Positions 1-8,356 of a stretch of 64,000 bases of DNA are shown here, in pieces (the stretch's first letter is position 1; each line of letters starts with the position of its first letter). The DNA is taken from contig JANYGI010000178.1 in assembly GCA_025362495.1 (NCBI GenBank), positions 1 through 64,000 of the forward strand, in the 5' to 3' direction. The position numbers and the translations under genes were made by a program. Below the pieces are notes generated by a model. The model saw only the letters and a list, made by a program, of their open reading frames with translations. It was not told where the DNA came from and did not search any database. The DNA is from Byssovorax sp. (lineage in GTDB: Bacteria; Myxococcota_A; Polyangia; Polyangiales; Polyangiaceae).

Positions 1-638
1 CGCTTGTCGGGCGTCAGATCGTTGTTGCGCCAGTAATACTCGTTCTTCTTCTCGCTCGCGTCGGCGAAGCCGACCATCTGCATCTCGCCCTCGATGGCGA
101 CGGCGCCCTCGGGCACGACGTCTTTCTTCACGCACGAGAAGGTGATCACGGCCTTCTCGGAGGGCTTCATCACGCCGCTGAACAGGTTGCCGCTGCAAAC
201 CTGGTTGGGGTGGGTCTTGCCCGCCGAGTCTTTCACCTCGAGCTGCTTGCCGGCCTTGTCGTAGAAGTAGGCGACGAACTTCCCGAACAGGATCGTCGAC
301 GGCGACTTGTTCTGGACGCGGAACGACGGCCCGCCGTCGGTCATCTTGCCGTTCCACGAGACTTCCATCATCCGCGCGTTGCCCTTGGCGTCGCAGGGCT
401 TCGTCAGCGTCGCGTCGCCGGACGAGCCCGCGGGGCAGTCGTGGATCGGGCCCGTCGGGGCCGCGCTGACCACCGCCGTGGGCGTCGGCGCCGCGGAGGC
501 CGACACCACCGGCGGCGGCGTCGGCGCGGCGCTAGCGCTCGTCGCCGCGGGGGTCGCGTGCTCGTCGGAACAGCCACCGATCGCCAGGGCGATCGCGGCG
601 GTCATCAATGCTCTCGAAAAGGAGGTCGCGCTCGGCAT
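1..638 (-). CDS. Putative lipoprotein, 3' end outside window
   Basis: About 212 residues are visible; the C-terminus lies beyond base 1. The protein opens with a short basic segment and a hydrophobic stretch ending in the lipobox LAIGGC (Cys about residue 23), so it should be an exported lipoprotein. An Ala/Pro/Thr-rich linker follows (about residues 28-63), then a compact domain with a few cysteines. I do not recognise the domain. A second in-frame ATG at 605 would also leave a workable signal peptide, so the start is uncertain. It lies in the same direction as the vWA gene upstream, 107 bp away, and may be unrelated to it. Confidence 0.7.
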   Translation of the reverse strand, partial: MPSATSFSRALMTAAIALAIGGCSDEHATPAATSASAAPTPPPVVSASAAPTPTAVVSAAPTGPIHDCPAGSSGDATLTKPCDAKGNARMMEVSWNGKMTDGGPSFRVQNKSPSTILFGKFVAYFYDKAGKQLEVKDSAGKTHPNQVCSGNLFSGVMKPSEKAVITFSCVKKDVVPEGAVAIEGEMQMVGFADASEKKNEYYWRNNDLTPDK

Positions 639-745
639 GGCAGGCTCGCTGGTGGCGCTCGCCCTATCGCGAAGCGCGGATTTCGCGCACCGTACCGCGT
701 GCCCCTCCGGGGGATCAAGACTTCCCGACGCGCCTCGTCCCGCGG

Positions 746-2221
746 TCAGATCCGCTTCGTCCTCCCTCCACGGTCCTTTGCGGCCGGCGGCGGCGGCGGG
801 ACCAGGCCTTCCACGCTCCCCACGTGCCGCACCGGCCCGAGGCCGCCGAGCGCGCGGCCGACCTCGGCAACGCGCTCTTCGGTCTGGTTGCGACCGCGCA
901 TGTCACCCAGATAGCCATCCAGGGTGCTCGTCCCCTCCAGGATCGTCAGCGCGCCGAGCAACACATCGATGATCGATCGCGGATCGTCGATGCGCAGGAT
1001 CCGCTCGGCCGGGATCACCGTCGCCCACTGCTTCAGGATCACGTCGTCCGAGTACTGGGCATAAGGATCGTCGGCTCTGGCCGCGGGCGCGGGGCGCTTG
1101 GCCGCGGGATCGTGGTCGAACTCGTACACGACGACGTTGCTCGCCGGGCCGGTCTCGCCGCTCCGGGACACGGTGCCCTCGAAGTGCTTCACCTCGCCGC
1201 CGACCTCGATTTCGAGGCGAAAGTCGGTCGGCGTCTGGACAGGCTCCTTGAAGCCGTAGTTCTGCACCATGACGCGATAGCGGCCCTTCGGGGCGGTGCC
1301 CCTGGCCCAGCGCACGTTCTCGACCGGCTTCGCCGTCTCGCCCTGGATGTTCATGTCCACGTCGAGCCAGCCGCCGCAGGTCGACTTCTTGTGGCCGTAA
1401 AAGACCTCTTCGCCCGACGGCGGGATGACGTGGAGATCGAGATCGTTGCGGTTGTTCCAGAGGAGCGAGGCCCGGATGTCGACGTTGGCGTACTGGCCAC
1501 CTGCGGCCTCGACCCGGGTCTTGATCTCGGCGTCGATGTCGGCCTTGCGCTGCTCGATTCCCTTGTTCGGGTAGATGAAGAGCACGTGGAACTTCTCGTG
1601 GAGGCGGCGGAAGGCCTCGGCCGAGTCGAGATCGGCGGGGAGCTCGTCGCCGATGACGCGGCGGACCTGCTCGCGATCGACCTTCGGATAGAAGCCCTCG
1701 TCGCCGACGAAGAAGAAATACCCCTTCTTGCCGGTGCCTTTGGCGAGCCGCACGGCGTTGGTGCGCGAGTAGAAATAGGCGCAGAGCTCGTAGGACTCCT
1801 GCCCGGTGCCGCCGCCGCCCTCCTCGATCCAGACGCGCCCGAGGTTCTCGTCCATGCGGTTGTCGCCCTCGAACTGGCTCACCTGGAGGGGCGCCGCGTC
1901 GACGGTGGCGTCGCCGATCGCCGCGAAGCTGATACCCGGGTTGGGCACGTAGCCCTTGAGCTCGATCTGCCCCATCAGCATGGGAAGCTTCTCGTACATC
2001 AGCTTGGTGTCGTCACCGCGAGAGCGGGTGACGTCGAGCGCGACGACGATGGGCGTCTCGTTGTTGACCTCGCGCTTCTTGCCGAAGGGATCGAGCGCGG
2101 CGTGCACCGCCCGCCGCGTGGCCTCGCCGGCGCCGGGCGCGTGGGCGTCGAACGCGAAGGCGTCGGTCGTCGTCGAGCGGAACGTCTGCGCGACGTCTTG
2201 ACTGTAGAATCCACCACCCAT
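746..2221 (-). CDS. vWA-like domain plus DUF2135/YfaP-type domain protein
   Basis: A 491-residue cytoplasmic protein (no signal peptide). Residues about 55-225 look like a von Willebrand A fold: after a hydrophobic strand there is D63-V-T-R-S, a MIDAS-type D-x-T-x-S motif. Residues about 250-355 match the DUF2135/YfaP pattern (WNNRNDLDLHV...PSGEEVFYG...GGWLDVDMN). The C-terminus (about 390-491) is helical and ends in a Pro run and basic residues. A strong Shine-Dalgarno (AGAGGAG, about 10 nt upstream) supports the ATG at 2221. It starts 18 nt after the stop of the zinc-ribbon pseudokinase gene, so the two are surely co-transcribed. vWA proteins paired with kinase-like and zinc-ribbon proteins are typical of Ter-like stress or conflict modules. 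That role is an inference here. Confidence 0.8.
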   Translation of the reverse strand: MGGGFYSQDVAQTFRSTTTDAFAFDAHAPGAGEATRRAVHAALDPFGKKREVNNETPIVVALDVTRSRGDDTKLMYEKLPMLMGQIELKGYVPNPGISFAAIGDATVDAAPLQVSQFEGDNRMDENLGRVWIEEGGGGTGQESYELCAYFYSRTNAVRLAKGTGKKGYFFFVGDEGFYPKVDREQVRRVIGDELPADLDSAEAFRRLHEKFHVLFIYPNKGIEQRKADIDAEIKTRVEAAGGQYANVDIRASLLWNNRNDLDLHVIPPSGEEVFYGHKKSTCGGWLDVDMNIQGETAKPVENVRWARGTAPKGRYRVMVQNYGFKEPVQTPTDFRLEIEVGGEVKHFEGTVSRSGETGPASNVVVYEFDHDPAAKRPAPAARADDPYAQYSDDVILKQWATVIPAERILRIDDPRSIIDVLLGALTILEGTSTLDGYLGDMRGRNQTEERVAEVGRALGGLGPVRHVGSVEGLVPPPPPAAKDRGGRTKRI

Positions 2222-2239
2222 GTTTCAAACTCCTCTGGT

Positions 2240-3688
2240 CTAGACGTCGAGAGCCACGAACTCGTGAGATCCAAAGACCTCTTCACGCAGGTTGTCGAGC
2301 TGCTTGTACATGTCCCACGCGTCGCCGGGGCGCCCGAGGGCGCTCTCGACGACGAAGAAGCGGAGGAAGCGCTGGACCCGCGGATCGATGGAGTCGGGCA
2401 GCGCGTTCGTCGCGGGATCGCCGCCGGCCGCGTAGATCATCGATTTGCCGAGCGAGTAGAGATCCGAGCTCGGCAGAGGGGGCTTGTGGTTGCGGGCCTC
2501 GGGAGGGCCATAGTCCTCGTTGAGGCAGCGGAACGTCTGCCCCGTCTTCGCGGGCTCGACGATGGCCCACGACCAGTCGACCAGCCACACGTTGTGATCG
2601 TGGGGGCGAACGACGATGTGCGCCGGCTCGACGTTCCCGTGGAGGATGCCATTCGAGTGCGCCCAGCCGAGGACGCTGAGCACCCGCCGCATGATCCAGA
2701 TGAGGTGCCTTTGCGGGACGCCGCCGGGGAGGCGCTCGCGCAGCGTGCAGACGTCGAGCCCGTCGAGGCGCTCGAACACCGTGCCGGTGCGATCGTCCGC
2801 GGTGCGCACCTGATCGAGCACCACCGGCAGGTGCTTTTGCTGCGGGCTCGCCACGGCGGTGAGGCGCTGGAGCGTGCGGACCTCGGCCTGGATCAGATCG
2901 TTGTCGGCGGCGTCGTCAGCGAGCTTGAGCACCACCTCTGCCTCCCGGCCGGCCGCCGGCGGTGTTCGCGAGCCGCCGTAGACCGTCGCCAGATCGCCGC
3001 GCGCTACCACGCTCGTCATGCGGTAGGAGCCGCCCTGGGCCTTGACCTCGAAGTCGACGGGCGCGGGCGCCGCGAGGCTCGCGGAGGTTGCACTCGAGGC
3101 CTCGGCGCGCGTCGCGGGCGTGGAGCCGACGAGCGTGAGGCCGATGGGGCGCCACTCGCCGTCGGCGTCGGTGATCACGCCGCCGTCGGCGTCGACGCCG
3201 AACGTGCTCCCGCTGTTGTCGATCACGCGCGCGCCGCTCTGATCGATGTTGACCACCTGGACGCGGGGCGCGCCGCCGATGCGGAACTGGATGGCTTCGA
3301 GGCGATGCTCTCTCGTCGCGCCGTCGGCCTCGGCGCAGTGGAGCGCGCCCCGGAGCTCTTCGTAGCCGGCCATCGAGGGGACGACGAAGATCGAGATCAC
3401 CGACGTTTGCCCGGCGGCGAGCGGCGTCGCGGCCGCGCCCGTGAGCGCGCCGAGGGCGCCCGCGTCGCACCGGATCTCGAGGCGCGTGAGGGGCGCGAGA
3501 CCGAGGTTCTCCACGCGCAGACGGAGCATGCAGCGGGTGCCGACCTCGAAGCGCCGGAGCGTGACGAGATCGAGGCTGAGGCCGACGGCGATGGGGTGTG
3601 CCTCCGCAGGCCGCTCGGCTCCGCATTTGCCGCAAAACGCAGCCCCGGGGCGGATCGGATCGGCACATTTGGCGCACGTGGTGGTCAT
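2240..3688 (-). CDS. Zinc-ribbon, beta-sandwich, kinase-fold (probable pseudokinase) protein
   Basis: 482 residues. An N-terminal zinc ribbon has C5, C8, C19 and C22. A predicted beta-rich domain follows (about 35-150), then a low-complexity linker and a Ser/Thr-kinase fold (about 218-460). The kinase part keeps a degenerate Gly-rich loop (VVARGDLATVYGG), the beta-3 lysine (VVLK255) and a candidate helix-C glutamate (E269). The catalytic loop reads HGNVEPAHI (350-358) instead of HRDLKPxN, so the catalytic Asp is Asn. The DFG position reads VDWSW (370-374). Phosphotransfer is therefore doubtful and a scaffolding or nucleotide-sensing role is more likely. It is the first gene of a two-gene minus-strand operon and diverges (97 bp) from the SPFH/zinc-ribbon gene, which also starts with zinc ribbons. 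Confidence 0.8.
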   Translation of the reverse strand: MTTTCAKCADPIRPGAAFCGKCGAERPAEAHPIAVGLSLDLVTLRRFEVGTRCMLRLRVENLGLAPLTRLEIRCDAGALGALTGAAATPLAAGQTSVISIFVVPSMAGYEELRGALHCAEADGATREHRLEAIQFRIGGAPRVQVVNIDQSGARVIDNSGSTFGVDADGGVITDADGEWRPIGLTLVGSTPATRAEASSATSASLAAPAPVDFEVKAQGGSYRMTSVVARGDLATVYGGSRTPPAAGREAEVVLKLADDAADNDLIQAEVRTLQRLTAVASPQQKHLPVVLDQVRTADDRTGTVFERLDGLDVCTLRERLPGGVPQRHLIWIMRRVLSVLGWAHSNGILHGNVEPAHIVVRPHDHNVWLVDWSWAIVEPAKTGQTFRCLNEDYGPPEARNHKPPLPSSDLYSLGKSMIYAAGGDPATNALPDSIDPRVQRFLRFFVVESALGRPGDAWDMYKQLDNLREEVFGSHEFVALDV

Positions 3689-3785
3689 CGGCGACTGCCC
3701 TCGTGATACACGACGAGAGGCCGCGCGGTGAAGACCGACCGGGAATTTTTCCCTGGAATGCGGCTCCCCGCGTCACGGAGCACCG
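3689..3785. promoter_or_regulatory. Divergent intergenic region of the zinc-ribbon module
   Basis: This 97-bp gap separates the starts of the divergent pseudokinase (minus) and SPFH (plus) genes, so it should carry both promoters and any shared operator. On the plus side GGAG precedes the ATG at 3786 by about 6 nt. No clear -35/-10 pair or palindrome stood out. Confidence 0.5.
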
Positions 3786-6206
3786 ATGTCGAAGATGCCT
3801 TGCACGAGCTGTGGCCAGCCCAACGAGCCCGGCACCCGCTTCTGTACCCGCTGCGGTCACAACCTCGAACCGCGCGCCCACTGCCCGAGCTGCAACCACG
3901 CTCAGGCCGCGGGGAATCAGTTCTGCATGAGCTGCGGCGCGGCGATGGCGGGCGCGCGCTGGGAGCCGACGGATGACGGCGGCGCGGTGATCGGCGGCGT
4001 GTGGGAGCGCGGCGCGGACGAGCTGATCCGGCGCGTCGATCCCGAGGACTGCCGCACCTTCCTCGGCTCACGCACGGTGCGCGTGCCCCCGGGGACGATC
4101 GGCGTGGTGCTCGTCGACGGCCTCGTCGAGCGGATCTTGCCGCCGGGCGAGCAGACGAGCGTCTCGGTGTTCGAGCGGATCACCCGGTTTTTCTCGGGGC
4201 AAAGCGGTGATCGCACCGCGCTCTACCTCGTCGATCTGCGGCCTGTGCCCGTGCCCTTCGCGGTGCAGACGCGGCCCGACAAGAGCGGCGAGGCGGCGGA
4301 GACGCAGGTCGTCGTCTCGTTCAGCCTGCAGCGCGGCGACAAGGAGGGCATCGCCTCGTTCATCGCCAACGTGCTCGGCGCGCGCGCGGCGTACACGGCG
4401 CGCGATCTCTACGATCTGGTGCGCCCCGAGGTCAGCGCGCTCGCGACGCAGGCGCTGGAGCGGCTCGGGACGAGCGGCGCGTTCACCTACGACGCGGCGG
4501 AAGCCGCCATTCGCGTGGCGCTCGAGGCGCGGCTCGCGCGCTACGGATTCACGCTCGCCGTCACCGTCGCGCCGCTGACGACGACCACGAGCCTGAGCTT
4601 CTGCCTCGGCACCGGCGAGGCGCCCGAGGTGCGCCCGTGCACGAAGTGCAGCGCCGAGCTGCCGTCGTCGATGAAGTTCTGCGATCGCTGCGGCGCGCCT
4701 CAGCCGACGATGGTGAGCCCCGCGCGGGTGTGCTCGAAGTGCTCGACGCGCGTGGCCGCGAGCGACGGGTTTTGCAGCGCCTGCGGCACGATCTTCGTCG
4801 CGCCTCCGGCCACGGCGACGCCGCTCTTCACGGCCGACGGCGCCCGCGTGGAGATCGATCTCGTGGTGCGCGTGCAGGGCCAGCACGCCGACTTCACGGC
4901 CGAAAAGCTGGCGATCCCGCTCGTCGGGGCCGTCGCCGCGCACCTGCGCACCGTGACGTTCGCCGCGCTGGCGACGGCCGCGGGCTTCGCTGCGGCGGAG
5001 CAGGCGATCCGCGATGTCGCCGAGCAGGGCCTCGGGAGCTTCGGGCTCGTGCTGGTGGTCGCGGCGGTCGTCGACGTGCGCGACAAGCGCGGGCAGTGGA
5101 TCCTCGGCGCGCGGGCCGATCTCGCGCGCGCCCGCGACGAGGTGCTGCTCGGCCGCGAGTGGCTGAAGCAGCGCGCCGACGCCATCGATCTGGAAGAGCT
5201 GACGTTCGCGCAGAAGCTCGCGGCGCAGCGCGTGGAGCGTGAGGCGCGGCTCACGTCGCGCGCGGCCGAGCTCGAGGGCGGCCGTCGCGAGGCGGCGATC
5301 GTGGCCGACGACGCGTTCGGAAGAGATGAGGCGACGCTCGACGATCGCCGGCGGAGAGAGGCCCTGGAGGCCGCGCAGGCCGAGCTCGACAGCGCGCGGG
5401 CCGAGCGAGGCGCCTCGCGCGATCGCCGCGTCGCCGCCGCCGAGCAGTCGGTGGAGCTTGCAAAGAAGGCTTTTCGACGCGAAGGCGAGCTCGGCGATCA
5501 GGCCCACGCGGCGACGCTCGCGCGCGGCGCGCTCGATCTCGAGGCGGAGAAGCGCCGGCAAGCGATCGATCTCGGCTCGGAGGCGGCGCGGCGCGGCACC
5601 GAGGACGCGGCGCACGCGGCGCGGGCGCAGCGCGCCGTGGCCTTCGACGATCACGCGCGAAGAGCGCATCTGAGCGAGGAAATTGCGGCCGCAGAGCAGG
5701 CGCGAAAGCTGGCGAAGCTCGCGGCGATGGCCGAGCTCGATCGGAAGATGGCTGAAGAAGAGCACGCGCAGAAGCGCGAGCTGCGCGAGTCGCTCAAGGG
5801 CCTGTCGGAGCGCGAGATGATCGCCGCGCAGGCGACGGACCTCGCGAAGACCGAGGGCGGCGGGGCGGCCTGGGCCGCGGCGCTCGCGGGCGACGAGGCC
5901 CGGCGCGTGGCCGCCGAGCACGCGGCGAAGCTCGAGAACGTGATGGCGCAGCAGCTCGAGCGGCTCGAGCACCTGACGACCTCGGCGCTGGCGTCGGCCG
6001 CGCAGCGCGCCGGCGGCACCGATCACGTCTACGAGAGCTCGATGGAATCCATGGCGCGCGTGGCCGCGTCGCGCGCGGCACCGACGCCCGCGGTCGTCGC
6101 GGCGACGGTGACGGCCGCGCCGGGCACGGCTTGCAAGAACCCCGCGTGCCGCGCCGTGCTCGCTCCCGGCTCGCTCTTCTGCGGCACGTGCGGCGCGTCG
6201 CAATGA
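3786..6206 (+). CDS. SPFH-like coiled-coil protein with five zinc ribbons
   Basis: 806 residues. Two zinc ribbons sit at the N-terminus (C6/C9/C20/C23 and C33/C36/C47/C50). An SPFH/band-7-like domain covers about 60-280 (VPPGTIGVVLVDG..., followed by a helical segment of the flotillin type). Two more zinc ribbons lie at about 284-335. A second alpha/beta domain (about 345-440) resembles the end of an SPFH unit. A long Ala/Glu/Arg coiled coil covers about 445-750, and a fifth zinc ribbon ends the protein (CKNPAC...CGTC, about 783-803). No transmembrane segment is evident. SPFH proteins oligomerise at membranes; here ribbons at both ends suggest a large cytoplasmic scaffold. It faces the pseudokinase/vWA operon and is followed 16 nt later by the PurA paralogue. 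The exact function is unknown. Confidence 0.8.
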   Translation: MSKMPCTSCGQPNEPGTRFCTRCGHNLEPRAHCPSCNHAQAAGNQFCMSCGAAMAGARWEPTDDGGAVIGGVWERGADELIRRVDPEDCRTFLGSRTVRVPPGTIGVVLVDGLVERILPPGEQTSVSVFERITRFFSGQSGDRTALYLVDLRPVPVPFAVQTRPDKSGEAAETQVVVSFSLQRGDKEGIASFIANVLGARAAYTARDLYDLVRPEVSALATQALERLGTSGAFTYDAAEAAIRVALEARLARYGFTLAVTVAPLTTTTSLSFCLGTGEAPEVRPCTKCSAELPSSMKFCDRCGAPQPTMVSPARVCSKCSTRVAASDGFCSACGTIFVAPPATATPLFTADGARVEIDLVVRVQGQHADFTAEKLAIPLVGAVAAHLRTVTFAALATAAGFAAAEQAIRDVAEQGLGSFGLVLVVAAVVDVRDKRGQWILGARADLARARDEVLLGREWLKQRADAIDLEELTFAQKLAAQRVEREARLTSRAAELEGGRREAAIVADDAFGRDEATLDDRRRREALEAAQAELDSARAERGASRDRRVAAAEQSVELAKKAFRREGELGDQAHAATLARGALDLEAEKRRQAIDLGSEAARRGTEDAAHAARAQRAVAFDDHARRAHLSEEIAAAEQARKLAKLAAMAELDRKMAEEEHAQKRELRESLKGLSEREMIAAQATDLAKTEGGGAAWAAALAGDEARRVAAEHAAKLENVMAQQLERLEHLTTSALASAAQRAGGTDHVYESSMESMARVAASRAAPTPAVVAATVTAAPGTACKNPACRAVLAPGSLFCGTCGASQ

Positions 6207-6222
6207 TGGCGGCGCGGCGCGC

Positions 6223-7590
6223 GTGAGCGGCGGGCGGGCGCTCCTCGTCGTCGGCCTCGGGCTCGGCGATGAGGGCAAAGGCTCCGTCGTTGACGCCCTG
6301 GTACGACGTCACCAGGCGGCGACGGTGGTGCGCTTCAACGGCGGTCCGCAGGCCGCGCACCACGTCGTCTCGCCGGAGGGGAAGCTCCACTGCTTCTCGC
6401 AATTCGGCGCGGGGACGCTGGTCCCCGGCGTGCGCACGCACCTCGGGCGCTTCATGGCCGTCGATCCGCTCGCCCTCGCGCGCGAGGACGCGGCGCTGCG
6501 GGCGATCGGCGTGAGCGATGCTCTCGCGCGCCTCAGCGTCGATCCGCGCTGCGTCGTCGTCACGCCGGTGCACCGCGCGATCAACCGGATCCGCGAGCTC
6601 GCGCGGGGCGAGGCGCGCCATGGCAGCGTCGGCATCGGCGTCGGCGAGGCGCTGCTCGATGCGGAGAACGCGGCGCTGCCTTGCGTGCGCGTGGGCGACG
6701 CGCGCGATCCCGGGCGCCTCGGGGCGACGCTCCGCTTGCTGTGGCGGATGAAGATCGATCACGCCGAGCAGCTCGCCGCGCGCGGGAAAAACGCCGCGAT
6801 CGATCGCGAGCTGGCCTCGCTGCGTCGCCCCGAGCCGAATGAGCTGCTCGCGGCGTCGCTCGATCACCTGGTCCACGCGAGCGGCGCCTCGCTCTCCGAG
6901 GGCCCGGCCCTGGACGCCGGCAGAGTGACAGTCTTCGAGGGCGCGCAGGGCGTGCTGCTCGATCGCGATCACGGCTTCTTCCCCCACGTCACGCCGAGCC
7001 GGACCACCTTCGCCAACGCCGATGCTCTGCTGGCCGAGGCGCCGCGCGCCCTCGCGGTGACGCGGATCGGCGTGCTCCGGGCCTACGCGACCCGCCATGG
7101 AGAGGGCCCCTTCGTCACCGAAGACGCGGCGCTCACCGCGACGACTCCCGATCTCCACAACGGGGCAGCCGGCTTCCAGGGTGCCTTTCGCGTCGGCTGG
7201 TTCGACGTGGTCGCCGCGCGCTACGCCCTCCGCGTCGTGGGCGGCGTCGACTGGCTGGCGATCACCAACCTCGATCGTTTGGCCGGCCTGGCGCGCGTGA
7301 AGGTGTGCACGGCGTACGCGAGCGACGATGGTGGCGGGATCCTCCATGATTTGCCGATGAATTGCGGCGCACCAGCGATGTCGCCGGAGGCTGGCTCGGC
7401 GCTCACCCTGCTCCTGTCACGGTGCCGCCCCGTGTACACCGAGCTGCCCGGCTGGCGGTCGTCTGGCGATGTCGCGGCGAGCGCGTTCCTGCGCTTTCTG
7501 GAGTCGCCGGCGGCGCTGGGGACGCGCGTTGGAATGGCCTCGTGGGGGCCGCGCGCGGGGGACAAGGCTGCTATAGAGTGCTTGCAATGA
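6223..7590 (+). CDS. Divergent adenylosuccinate-synthetase (PurA) paralogue
   Basis: 455 residues, GTG start 16 nt after the SPFH gene. The PurA fold is clear: GDEGKG (15-20, with the Asp13-equivalent D16), an H46 equivalent of catalytic His41, FEGAQG (238-243), TRHGEGPF (290-297), GWFD and LPGW. Substrate-binding segments are strongly altered. The canonical GGxNAGHT is GGPQAAHH. The IMP-binding TTGRGIGPAY segment is GSVGIGVGEA. The aspartate/IMP loop GATTGRxRR is GAAGFQGAFR (314-323). The guanine-binding TKLD is TNLD. A housekeeping purA is expected elsewhere, so this copy probably couples a different nucleotide/amine pair, or binds without catalysis. It shares an operon with the SPFH gene and the downstream lipoprotein gene. 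Confidence 0.8.
   Translation: MSGGRALLVVGLGLGDEGKGSVVDALVRRHQAATVVRFNGGPQAAHHVVSPEGKLHCFSQFGAGTLVPGVRTHLGRFMAVDPLALAREDAALRAIGVSDALARLSVDPRCVVVTPVHRAINRIRELARGEARHGSVGIGVGEALLDAENAALPCVRVGDARDPGRLGATLRLLWRMKIDHAEQLAARGKNAAIDRELASLRRPEPNELLAASLDHLVHASGASLSEGPALDAGRVTVFEGAQGVLLDRDHGFFPHVTPSRTTFANADALLAEAPRALAVTRIGVLRAYATRHGEGPFVTEDAALTATTPDLHNGAAGFQGAFRVGWFDVVAARYALRVVGGVDWLAITNLDRLAGLARVKVCTAYASDDGGGILHDLPMNCGAPAMSPEAGSALTLLLSRCRPVYTELPGWRSSGDVAASAFLRFLESPAALGTRVGMASWGPRAGDKAAIECLQ
7571..7576 (+). promoter_or_regulatory. Possible -10 element (CTATAG) close to start
   Basis: CTATAG ends 10 nt before the ATG at 7587, inside the last codons of the PurA paralogue. It matches a pattern seen before many other starts in this window and could give the lipoprotein gene its own, nearly leaderless transcript. 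No -35 was identified. Confidence 0.35.
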
Positions 7591-8243
7591 CGATCCCCAC
7601 CTTCACTCGAGGCCGAGCGCGAGACCGACTCGCTCCTGTTCTTCTTGTTCTTCTGGCCCTGGCCACGGCCTCCGCCGCGGCCTGCGGTGGCAAAGGGGTC
7701 GTCGACGGAACCAGCGGCGGCACCGGCGGCGGGCAGGCGATGAGCAGCTCCAGCTCCGGCGGTGAGGCCACGATCTGCGAGGCATTCTGTGACGTCGAAG
7801 TCATGAATGGCTGCGAGAAGGATGTCTCGAGCTGCGTCGCCGGGTGCCAGGGAAAGCTCGAGAACGTGGGCATCTGCGCGGACGCGCTCACCGCACGTCT
7901 CGCCTGTGACGCCAAGGAGGAGGCGGGGACCAGCTTCTGCGCCGTGGATGGTCCACCCCCTTGCCCCGAGCTGGCGCAGGCGTTCGATGCCTGTGTCATT
8001 CCCGGCGCCGTCATCGGCGACTTGGACGAAATCTGCACCGTCGACTCGACCTGCCATTGCAAGGCGCATATCCCCGTGCTCGAGTTCGCCGTGGACTGCG
8101 CCGGCACCGATCCCGTCACGTGCACCTGCACGAAGAACGGGCAGGTCCTCGGCAGCTGCGCACCGCCGCAGAACATGGGCATGGATCTGGTGTGCGATGT
8201 CTTCGTCGGGTGCTGCGCGCAGACTTTCGCGCTGAATCACTGA
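7587..8243 (+). CDS. Cys-rich putative lipoprotein
   Basis: 218 residues. The ATG overlaps the stop of the PurA paralogue (ATGA), so translation is coupled. A signal peptide with Arg residues and a Leu/Ala core ends at a lipobox-like ASAAAC (Cys about residue 34). A Gly/Ser linker follows, then a domain with about 18 cysteines, including CxC and CC pairs, that should be disulphide-bonded. Such small Cys-rich lipoproteins are common in myxobacteria and rarely have a known function. Its place as third gene after an SPFH and a nucleotide-ligase-like gene is curious, but it may only share the transcript. Confidence 0.75.
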   Translation: MTIPTFTRGRARDRLAPVLLVLLALATASAAACGGKGVVDGTSGGTGGGQAMSSSSSGGEATICEAFCDVEVMNGCEKDVSSCVAGCQGKLENVGICADALTARLACDAKEEAGTSFCAVDGPPPCPELAQAFDACVIPGAVIGDLDEICTVDSTCHCKAHIPVLEFAVDCAGTDPVTCTCTKNGQVLGSCAPPQNMGMDLVCDVFVGCCAQTFALNH

Positions 8244-8317
8244 GGAGACGGCCGGCGGCGCGCGAGCGACTGCCACTCCGCGGCCCTGATCGCGGCGTGA
8301 GGCGATGACGGCGACGG

Positions 8318-8337
8318 TGGGGGCCGCGTGGCCCCCA
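8318..8337. terminator. Hairpin between convergent genes
   Basis: TGGGGGCC (8318-8325), a 4-nt loop, and GGCCCCCA (8330-8337) form a perfect 8-bp stem. It lies between the stop of the plus-strand lipoprotein gene and the stop of the minus-strand gene at 8357. There is no T tract on either side, so this is a weak or bidirectional terminator call. Confidence 0.5.
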
Positions 8338-8356
8338 TCAGGCCATCACGGCTCGT

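Noticed and set aside
608-3706. Long plus-strand frame over the vWA and pseudokinase genes
   Set aside because: It is a GC-driven shadow; the minus-strand frames hold clear domains and ribosome-binding sites.
6223-7590. Naming the gene purA or purZ
   Set aside because: Substrate loops differ from PurA, and the catalytic Asp is kept, unlike the Ser that I recall for phage PurZ. The name would claim a reaction I cannot support.
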